Position numbers and translations under genes: made by a program. Below, in pieces: positions 1 through 4,629 of a stretch of 7,855 nucleotides of DNA. This stretch comes from Candidatus Iainarchaeum sp. (GTDB lineage: Archaea > Iainarchaeota > Iainarchaeia > Iainarchaeales > JAAZKV01): NCBI GenBank assembly GCA_018691995.1, contig JABHJM010000064.1:1-7855 (forward strand), written 5' to 3'. The first letter of the stretch is position 1. Each line of letters starts with the position of its first letter. The notes below the pieces were generated by a model. The model saw only the letters and a list, made by a program, of their open reading frames with translations, did not search any database and was not told the DNA's origin.

Positions 1-479
1 AAGAAAATATTTTTTTTAATGGAGCAAAAGTTCTTTATCTTGGTTCTGCTGAAGGAACAACTGTAAGCCATGTTTCTGATTTAGTTGGAATGAAAGGAGA
101 AATTTATTGTGTTGATATAAGTGGAATTGCAATGCAAAAATTAAATGACTTAGCAGAAAAACGAGAAAATCTTTTTCCAATTCTAGCTGATGCACAAAAA
201 CCAAGCGAATATGAAGAATATATTAGTGATGCTGATGTTTTATTTCAAGACGTTTCTCAAAGAAACCAAACAGAAATTTTTATTAGCAATTCTAAATTAT
301 TAAAACAAGGTGGAGTTGGAGCACTCTCTCTTAAAACAAAAAGTATTTCTCAAAAAGATAAAGAAGAAATTCTTGAAGATGAAAAAAAGAAACTTGAAGA
401 AATGTTTAACGTTATTCAAATAGTTTCTTTAGAACCCTTTGAAAAAGAACATTATTTGATACTAGTAAGGAAAAAATAA
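1..479 (+). CDS. flpA: Fibrillarin-like rRNA/tRNA 2'-O-methyltransferase, 5'-truncated by window edge
   Basis: C-terminal 158 or so residues of the archaeal fibrillarin homologue, the SAM-dependent methyltransferase of C/D box sRNPs. With Nop5 and L7Ae it methylates ribose 2'-OH groups on rRNA and tRNA. The frame is open to base 3, before the first ATG at 90, so that ATG is internal. The glycine-rich SAM loop is visible as VLYLGSAEGTTVSHVSD, followed by the acidic strand end GEIYCVDIS, ADAQKP, the catalytic-region FQDVSQRNQTE, LSLKTKSI and the family ending LEPFEKEHYLILV. These match the expected fibrillarin order and the catalytic Asp and Lys positions look intact. It stops with TAA; the next gene begins 23 bases later on the same strand, so they may be co-transcribed. 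In many archaea nop5 lies beside this gene, but that side is outside the window. The identification is firm; only the N-terminus is missing. Confidence 0.95.
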   Translation, partial: ENIFFNGAKVLYLGSAEGTTVSHVSDLVGMKGEIYCVDISGIAMQKLNDLAEKRENLFPILADAQKPSEYEEYISDADVLFQDVSQRNQTEIFISNSKLLKQGGVGALSLKTKSISQKDKEEILEDEKKKLEEMFNVIQIVSLEPFEKEHYLILVRKK

Positions 480-502
480 CACAAATTGTAGGACAGATTT
501 TT

Positions 503-1075
503 ATGAAAAAAGAAGTTTATAGAAAAAGTTTTCACATCCTATTTGGAATATTTTTCTTATTAATAATTTATTTTCTTGGAACAGAAATTAGTTTACAAAT
601 AATTTCAGCAATATTTATCATTGGACTAATTGTTGCTTTACTACATCGACGAGGAATAAAAATTCCTTTGTTTGAAAAGATTATTTTCTTTGTTGAACGT
701 GAACATGAAAAACATTTCCCTGGAAAAGCAGCACTGATGTTTTTCTTAGCAGCAATAATTTTACTTCACTTCTTTCGCGGAGAGGTGAATCTTGTTCTAG
801 CTGGTCTTAGCGTTCAAATATTTGCTGACAGTGCTGCTGCTTTAGTTGGAAAAGCAATTGGACAACACAAAATTTTTTCACGCGACCATTATACAAAAAC
901 TATTGAAGGAACACTTGCTTGTTTTGTTGTCGCATCCATAATTTTATTATTTTTTGTTCCTTTTGAAATTGCACTAGTTGTCGCAATTGTTGCCACAATA
1001 ATTGAGTTTGCTCCAATTAATGATAATCTTGTTATTCCACTGGCTGTTGCTGGCGCATTAAAGTTGCTTTTATAA
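503..1075 (+). CDS. Dolichol/phytol kinase family membrane protein (COG0170, SEC59-like)
   Basis: A 190-residue, very hydrophobic integral membrane protein of the SEC59/VTE5 polyprenol kinase family. Members phosphorylate dolichol, phytol or related lipid alcohols using CTP; in archaea this would feed lipid-carrier or isoprenoid salvage pathways (inferred). Family marks visible: N-terminal RKSFH (residues 7-11), PGKA (73-76), FADSAAALVGKAIG with Asp109, KTIEGT (132-137), and the late helix with Glu168 followed by NDN (173-175) and Pro179. About five or six hydrophobic segments are apparent, and the length is near that of short prokaryotic members. The ATG at 503 is the first in-frame start; a weak purine-rich tract (GTAGGA) lies upstream at rather long spacing. 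The gene follows flpA by 23 bases. Its stop codon lies inside the TATA box predicted for the downstream tRNA. Some family members have been annotated as phosphatidate cytidylyltransferases, so the exact substrate is not settled. Confidence 0.88.
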   Translation: MKKEVYRKSFHILFGIFFLLIIYFLGTEISLQIISAIFIIGLIVALLHRRGIKIPLFEKIIFFVEREHEKHFPGKAALMFFLAAIILLHFFRGEVNLVLAGLSVQIFADSAAALVGKAIGQHKIFSRDHYTKTIEGTLACFVVASIILLFFVPFEIALVVAIVATIIEFAPINDNLVIPLAVAGALKLLL

Positions 1076-1077
1076 AA
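1068..1077 (+). promoter_or_regulatory. TATA box for tRNA-Arg
   Basis: The palindrome TTTTATAAAA is centred about 27 bases before the first base of the tRNA at 1100, which is the normal archaeal TATA-to-start distance. It overlaps the TAA stop of the preceding kinase gene, so the tRNA probably has its own promoter embedded in the end of that gene. Confidence 0.7.
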
Positions 1078-1099
1078 GTTAAGTTTTGTAGTTCTATAA

Positions 1100-1189
1100 A
1101 GCTCCGTGGTCGAGTGGATTTATGACACTTCCCTCCTACTCAACAAGAGAAGTTAGGAAGAGATCCGGGTTCGATTCCCGGCGGAGCTG
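1100..1189 (+). tRNA. tRNA-Arg (anticodon CCU) with 16-nt intron
   Basis: A cloverleaf can be folded by hand. The 7-bp acceptor stem is 1100-1106 (AGCTCCG) with 1182-1188 (CGGAGCT). The D stem is GTCG 1109-1112 with TGAC 1123-1126, including a G-U pair, and GG stands at 1116-1117 in the loop. The anticodon stem is CTTCC 1128-1132 with GGAAG 1156-1160. A four-base variable region 1161-1164 follows, then T stem CCGGG 1165-1169 with CCCGG 1177-1181 around TTCGATT. Discriminator G is 1189 and no CCA is encoded. The span between the anticodon stem strands is 23 bases. Removing 1139-1154 leaves the 7-base loop CTCCTAA, with U33, anticodon CCU, A37 and A38. A at the D-loop position equivalent to A20 (1118) agrees with arginine identity. 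It reads AGG codons. The short variable loop excludes Ser and Leu. Confidence 0.93.
1139..1154 (+). other. tRNA intron (position 37/38) with relaxed bulge-helix-bulge
   Basis: Sixteen bases, CTCAACAAGAGAAGTT, interrupt the anticodon loop directly after A37, the commonest archaeal intron site. A bulge-helix-bulge can be drawn. The central helix pairs 1133-1136 (CTCC) with 1149-1152 (GAAG) and contains one C-A mismatch. The 3-base bulges are TAC (1137-1139) and TTA (1153-1155), each cut after its second base, and a tiny inner stem TC/GA closes a 5-base loop. The boundaries follow from the required 7-base mature loop. The weak central helix is unusual for a strict BHB and suggests a splicing endonuclease tolerant of relaxed motifs. 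Confidence 0.82.
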
Positions 1190-1257
1190 TTTAAATAAAA
1201 ACTTTGTAAACTAATTGTCGAAAATTTTACCCTTTTTAAGTGACAATCGACGAACCA

Positions 1258-1265
1258 TTTATAAA
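1258..1265 (+). promoter_or_regulatory. TATA box setting a leaderless start for the HTH regulator
   Basis: TTTATAAA is centred about 27 bases before the ATG at 1288, so transcription should begin at or within a base or two of that ATG, giving a leaderless mRNA. It also argues against translation from the earlier in-frame GTG at 1240, which lies upstream of the TATA box. Confidence 0.75.
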
Positions 1266-1287
1266 GTGTTTTTCGCGTATTATATCA

Positions 1288-2001
1288 ATGGATAAATTAG
1301 CAATGACCATCGCTGGAGAGATTACTCTTTCTACTGACCCTGGCGGAAGTATGAAAAAATGGAGAGAGATATTTGCAATCCATCAAACAGAACTTGCAAG
1401 ACACTTAAAAGTTTCTTCTTCAACAATTAGTGATTATGAAGGTGGAAGACGAAAAAATCCAGGAATTGTTGTTGTTTCTCGTTTAGTTAATGCACTCATT
1501 GAACTTGACAAGAGCCGTGGTGGAAAAGTTGTTAAACAACTTGAAAAAGATTTCAAACAAGATGAAGTAAAAGCATTCGAAGGACACGAATTTTCTGCTG
1601 GAATAAAAGCAAGTGAAATGGTTAAAAAAATTGAAGGAAAAGTTATTTGTTTACCACACAGACTAAAAGATGAACATATTTTTGGATACACCATTATTGA
1701 CTCTTTAAAAGTTATTTTAGAAGTTCCAGTACATGAGTATATGATGCTTTATGGAAAAACTCCAAATCGTGCACTTATTTTCAAGCATGTTGAAAATGGA
1801 AGAAGCCCATTAATTGCAGTTAAGGTTGGACGATTTTCAACTGACATGAAACCAAGTATGATTATTTTGCATGGAGATTTTGACAAAAAAGATGTTGACC
1901 CTATTGCAATAAAGATTGCTGAGAGTGAAAAAATTCCACTAATTACTACCCCTCTTCCAATGGATGAGATTGTAAAAAGATTGTCTGATTATGAAAGTTA
2001 A
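1288..2001 (+). CDS. Conserved archaeal HTH (XRE/Cro-like) transcriptional regulator, COG1709-like
   Basis: A 237-residue predicted DNA-binding protein. Residues 9-30 (AGEITLSTDPGGSMKKWREI region) lead into a Cro/C1-type helix-turn-helix at about 30-56: QTELARHL as the first helix, SSSTISDYEGGRR as the recognition helix and its trailing turn. This N-terminal pattern (ITLS.DPG..+KWREIF) is characteristic of a widely conserved archaeal regulator group (COG1709). Residues 60-90 are helical and charged. Residues 100-237 form a separate alpha/beta domain that includes GYTIIDSLKVILEVP, RALIFKHVENGRSPLIAVKVGR and a C-terminal PLITTPLPMDEIV; its ligand, if any, is unknown. The ATG at 1288 is chosen because the TATA box at 1258-1265 lies at leaderless distance; an in-frame ATG at 1303 is the main alternative and GTG 1240 is unlikely. 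The target genes are not known. It converges on NMD3, sharing TTAA at the stops. Confidence 0.87.
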   Translation: MDKLAMTIAGEITLSTDPGGSMKKWREIFAIHQTELARHLKVSSSTISDYEGGRRKNPGIVVVSRLVNALIELDKSRGGKVVKQLEKDFKQDEVKAFEGHEFSAGIKASEMVKKIEGKVICLPHRLKDEHIFGYTIIDSLKVILEVPVHEYMMLYGKTPNRALIFKHVENGRSPLIAVKVGRFSTDMKPSMIILHGDFDKKDVDPIAIKIAESEKIPLITTPLPMDEIVKRLSDYES

Positions 2002-2702
2002 AGTTTTACACAAAAAGTAAATCTGTATTTTCTTTTTCCACTTTTTTCTTCACCAATAAGTTTGCTTGAAACTTTTAATTTAACACTATATAGTTTTGCA
2101 ACATATCTTGAAACTTTTACTGCAGCTTTTTTACTACCTATCCAAAGATCAAATCCTGTTTTTAGTTCAACAATTTTACTTGTTCCGCTCAAAGAGTCTT
2201 TTGCTTTTTCTTTATTAAGCAAATCAAGAGTAATTTTTAACATTTGTTCTGATTCTTCTTTATCTTTTCCTCGAAGTTGGATTATTGCTTCACGATACTC
2301 CGCATCAAGTTTCATACACGAATCGCACAGTGTGCCTTTTAGAGAAACCCAAACAATTTTTTCCTGTTCTAATAAATTACCTGAAATAAAACCTTTTATT
2401 TTTACCAAAGCTTCATATTCATCAGCACCCATTTTTTGCAATTCTACTAAAACTTTATAATCTTCAAGATTAAAATCAGTATTTAATTTTACTTTTGAAG
2501 CCACTTCTCCTTCAATAAGATTTTCACTTAAATCTTCCCAGTGTCCTTTAATTATTGCTTTGTTACAATGTTTACATACAAGTATTTTTTGACTTTTTAT
2601 TGTAAAAAGTTTAGTTTTTTTTAAGAAACAGTCTAGACATTCATTTCCGACTAACTTATCAGTTTCTTTGCCACATTTTGGACAAAATTTTTTAAAACTC
2701 AT
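1998..2702 (-). CDS. Archaeal NMD3 homologue (50S subunit maturation/export-factor family)
   Basis: A 234-residue homologue of NMD3, the 60S export adaptor of eukaryotes. The archaeal version (COG1499) is presumed to act on the large ribosomal subunit. Two zinc sites are visible. C7, C10, C22 and C25 lie in the CPKCGKETDKLVGNECLDCF segment, and C43/C46 (CKHC) probably pair with C126/C129 (CDSC) across an inserted alpha/beta domain, as in the NMD3 cross-ribbon. The C-terminal part, TGFDLWIGSKKAA...VSSKLIGEEKSGKRKYRFTFCVKL region (residues 182-234), has the RNA-binding beta-rich NMD3 pattern with GKRKYR. ATG 2702 is chosen: it falls one base after the stop of the upstream beta-CASP gene (TAA-A-ATG) and puts the first zinc knuckle near the N-terminus. 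An upstream in-frame ATG at 2729 would overlap that gene. Close coupling suggests co-expression of nuclease and ribosome factor. Confidence 0.92.
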   Translation of the reverse strand: MSFKKFCPKCGKETDKLVGNECLDCFLKKTKLFTIKSQKILVCKHCNKAIIKGHWEDLSENLIEGEVASKVKLNTDFNLEDYKVLVELQKMGADEYEALVKIKGFISGNLLEQEKIVWVSLKGTLCDSCMKLDAEYREAIIQLRGKDKEESEQMLKITLDLLNKEKAKDSLSGTSKIVELKTGFDLWIGSKKAAVKVSRYVAKLYSVKLKVSSKLIGEEKSGKRKYRFTFCVKL

Positions 2703-2703
2703 T

Positions 2704-3978
2704 TTACTCAAACTCGATTTTACTTCCAAGAGATAATATTTCGCTTTTTATTCCAAGTTCATCACTAATTCTCTTTTGGAATAATGGCAAAACTTTATCA
2801 TCACCATGAACTAAAAATATTTTTTTAGGAGACCATTTTTTTAGTGCTCTTATCATTTCGCTTTGACCTGGATGTGCAGACAAATCGTATTTTTCATATT
2901 GACAATTAACTTTTACAATTGCTTCTTCAATTCCATAAGGAAGTTTTCCTTCTTCTTGTAACATTCTTCCAGGAGTCGCTTCTGCTTGATAACCAGATAA
3001 ATGAATTTTACTATTTGGATCTTTCATTACTTTTTGAACATAACCAATTACTGGCCCACCTTTCATCATTCCGCTTGTTGTGACAATAACACTTGGTTTT
3101 CTTAGTGCTTTTTTTCGATCTCCTGGTCCACGAATCCATTTTACTTGTCGTAGTCCACTTTTTAGTCCTTTTGAATCTTTAATCAAATTTGCATGTTTTA
3201 AATACAGGTCTGCAACTTTTTTACCCATTCCATCTAAATAAATGTCTGCAGTAATATTGTATTTTGTTAATATGTCAACAATTTCTTGACTTCTTCCAAC
3301 AGCAAATGCAGGAATTATTGCCCATCCGCCTCGATCAACTGTGTCTTGCACAGATTCACACAATTTTCTCTCAACTTCTTTTCTATTTGGATGTTCACGA
3401 TCCCCATAAGTTGATTCAATCATAATATAGTCAACTTTTCCCATGCTCATGTCACAACCACTGTGTAATTGCATTTCATCTAATTTAAAATCTCCAGTGT
3501 ATAAGAATGATTTTTCACCACTTGTTAATTTTGTTAGAGATGAACCAAGAATGTGCCCCGCATCAAAAAATTCTAGTGAAACTTCATCAGAAACATTTAT
3601 CTTTTTCTTATAAGGGACTACAAAATTGTATTTGTGTGTTCTTTCAATTTCAGCTTTTGTATATTTTGGAGCCATTCCTTCAAATTCAGCAATCTTTATA
3701 CTATCTGCCCATAAAATGTCAGCTAGTTCAAGTGTTGGTTGTGTCATAAAACTTAAACATTCTGAATGTTTGTAAAAGTAAGGAAGGAATCCTGAATGAT
3801 CAAGATGTGCGTGAGAAATTATTGCTGCTTTTATGTTTTCACGAATATCAAGAGGGTATTCTATTCCAAGAGGGTTTAGTTTTACTCCAAAATCAAGTAA
3901 AAATTTTTCACCAAAATCAAGTAAAAATGCGCTTCTTCCTACTTCGCGACATCCACCAAGGCCTGTTAAACTGTTCAT
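2704..3978 (-). CDS. Beta-CASP metallo-beta-lactamase ribonuclease, aCPSF2-like (no KH domains)
   Basis: A 424-residue RNA-processing nuclease of the archaeal CPSF/RNase J superfamily. Zinc motifs occur in order: HAHLDHSG (residues about 56-63, motif 2), GHILGS (motif 3 His), TGDFK (motif 4 Asp), then the beta-CASP motifs: A in IESTYGDREH, B in DLSAHPGQSEM and C in LVHGDD. All metal and catalytic ligands appear present. The protein starts straight into the MBL fold (LTGLGGCREVGRSAFLL) with none of the N-terminal KH domains of aCPSF1, and its length matches the aCPSF2 group. Members are endo- and/or 5'-3' exonucleases in RNA turnover and 3'-end formation; which activity applies here cannot be read from sequence. 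The ATG at 3978 lies about 27 bases from a TATA box, consistent with a leaderless mRNA. It heads an operon with NMD3 one base downstream. Confidence 0.95.
   Translation of the reverse strand: MNSLTGLGGCREVGRSAFLLDFGEKFLLDFGVKLNPLGIEYPLDIRENIKAAIISHAHLDHSGFLPYFYKHSECLSFMTQPTLELADILWADSIKIAEFEGMAPKYTKAEIERTHKYNFVVPYKKKINVSDEVSLEFFDAGHILGSSLTKLTSGEKSFLYTGDFKLDEMQLHSGCDMSMGKVDYIMIESTYGDREHPNRKEVERKLCESVQDTVDRGGWAIIPAFAVGRSQEIVDILTKYNITADIYLDGMGKKVADLYLKHANLIKDSKGLKSGLRQVKWIRGPGDRKKALRKPSVIVTTSGMMKGGPVIGYVQKVMKDPNSKIHLSGYQAEATPGRMLQEEGKLPYGIEEAIVKVNCQYEKYDLSAHPGQSEMIRALKKWSPKKIFLVHGDDKVLPLFQKRISDELGIKSEILSLGSKIEFE
3887..3928 (-). repeat. 18-nt direct repeat inside the beta-CASP gene
   Basis: The plus-strand string CCAAAATCAAGTAAAAAT occurs at 3887-3904 and identically at 3911-3928, a 24-base period. 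It encodes the doubled peptide FLLDFG near the N-terminus (FLLDFGEKFLLDFG). Two successive beta-strands of similar sequence are usual in this fold, so the protein repeat itself is expected; only the exact DNA identity stands out. Confidence 0.8.
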
Positions 3979-4000
3979 AATGAAATATTATAAGTGAGAG

Positions 4001-4010
4001 TTATTTATAT
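4001..4010 (-). promoter_or_regulatory. TATA box for the beta-CASP/NMD3 operon
   Basis: Read on the minus strand the site is ATATAAATAA, centred about 27 bases upstream of the ATG at 3978. It sits in the 41-base gap after the DUF1405 gene. The spacing predicts a leaderless or nearly leaderless operon transcript. Confidence 0.65.
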
Positions 4011-4019
4011 TCCTTATGT

Positions 4020-4559
4020 TCACCTTTTTGAGAAAATAATTGCTATTAAAAAGACCAAAATAAAGGTACTTACGAATGAAAATAACATTATTTCATTAAA
4101 AAATTGTTGTTCAAAATAAGGATGAATCCCTACAAAATAGTCTAAAATATCATTTATCAAAAACCACCCTAAAACAATTATCAAATGCTTTATTTTAAAT
4201 TTAAATATTTTGTAAAAAAGTATTACTTCAACTATTAATAATAAATGACCAACAAGAAGGGTTGGGAATGCAAAAATAAATCCAGGGAGCAATAATGCAA
4301 ATATTGTCCAAAGCCCATATTTTAAACTTCCAACAATTGAAACAAAACCAAGTAATGGATTTGCTTTTTCTTTTGCCATTAAATATAAATTTATTCCAAA
4401 AATGATTGAATAAAGTGGACAATCAATTATAAAGATCCAAAATAAAGGATTTGTTTTTTCAAGTTGCCAAAAGTAATATGAAATTGAATAAAAACCAGCA
4501 ACTAAATTAATTATTGTTAATAATAAAAGAAATCTTTTACTTCTTAATTTTTCAAGCAT
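4020..4559 (-). CDS. DUF1405 family multi-pass membrane protein (YpjA-like)
   Basis: A 179-residue, very hydrophobic protein with about six predicted membrane segments (roughly residues 8-30, 36-60, 65-88, 90-115, 122-145 and 152-177) and a basic N-terminus. It carries the signature pattern of DUF1405 (COG4347): N..AGFYSISYYFWQL in the first helix, then FWIFIIDCPLYS, an SLKYGLWTIF segment and the late WFLINDILDYFVGIHPY. In the family the aromatic/aspartate DSP/DCP turn and the ND.LDY..G.HP motif recur. Function is unknown in any organism to my knowledge. ATG 4559 is preferred; an in-frame TTG at 4577 would add six residues. Only a weak TATA-like stretch (TTTAATTA, 4580-4587) lies about 25 bases upstream. 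The gene follows the terminator of the DsbA-like gene and is probably transcribed separately. Stop is TGA, the only one among the complete genes here. Confidence 0.8.
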   Translation of the reverse strand: MLEKLRSKRFLLLLTIINLVAGFYSISYYFWQLEKTNPLFWIFIIDCPLYSIIFGINLYLMAKEKANPLLGFVSIVGSLKYGLWTIFALLLPGFIFAFPTLLVGHLLLIVEVILFYKIFKFKIKHLIIVLGWFLINDILDYFVGIHPYFEQQFFNEIMLFSFVSTFILVFLIAIIFSKR

Positions 4560-4582
4560 ACATAAAATTAATAGCAAAATAA

Positions 4583-4620
4583 TTAAAAAAAGAAAAATGG
4601 AAAGGGAAAAAATCCCTTTC
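4583..4620 (-). terminator. Hairpin plus T-tract terminator after the DsbA-like gene
   Basis: On the minus strand an 8-bp perfect stem, GAAAGGGA (4620-4613) with TCCCTTTC (4607-4600), encloses a 5-base T loop and is followed by CATTTTTCTTTTTTT. It begins 9 bases after the stop codon at 4630. The layout is that of an intrinsic terminator; archaeal RNA polymerase mainly needs the T-tract, so the hairpin may instead protect the 3' end. Confidence 0.7.
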
Positions 4621-4629
4621 TATTTTTAA

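Noticed and set aside
1101..1187. tRNA folded one base in, with GCTCCGT as the acceptor strand
   Set aside because: This register gives a T-G pair and breaks the 5-bp T stem; starting at 1100 gives seven perfect acceptor pairs.
1240..1287. GTG at 1240 as start of the HTH regulator
   Set aside because: It lies upstream of the TATA box at 1258-1265, and the 16 extra residues do not resemble the family N-terminus; the ATG at 1288 fits a leaderless start.
2062..2460. Open frames opposite the NMD3, nuclease and DsbA-like genes (such as 2062-2460, 3507-3749, 4905-5168, 5574-5864)
   Set aside because: They are antisense shadows of well-identified genes, with no ribosome sites or recognisable domains.
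2703..2729. Longer NMD3 start at 2729
   Set aside because: It would overlap the nuclease gene by 26 bases and add nine residues before the first zinc knuckle; ATG 2702 directly after the stop is more natural.
2797..2806. C-box-like GTGATGA on the minus strand
   Set aside because: It encodes the conserved HGDD motif of the nuclease, and no D box follows at suitable distance.
4560..4577. TTG at 4577 as start of the DUF1405 protein
   Set aside because: No ribosome site precedes it and the ATG at 4559 begins at the usual basic N-terminus before the first helix.
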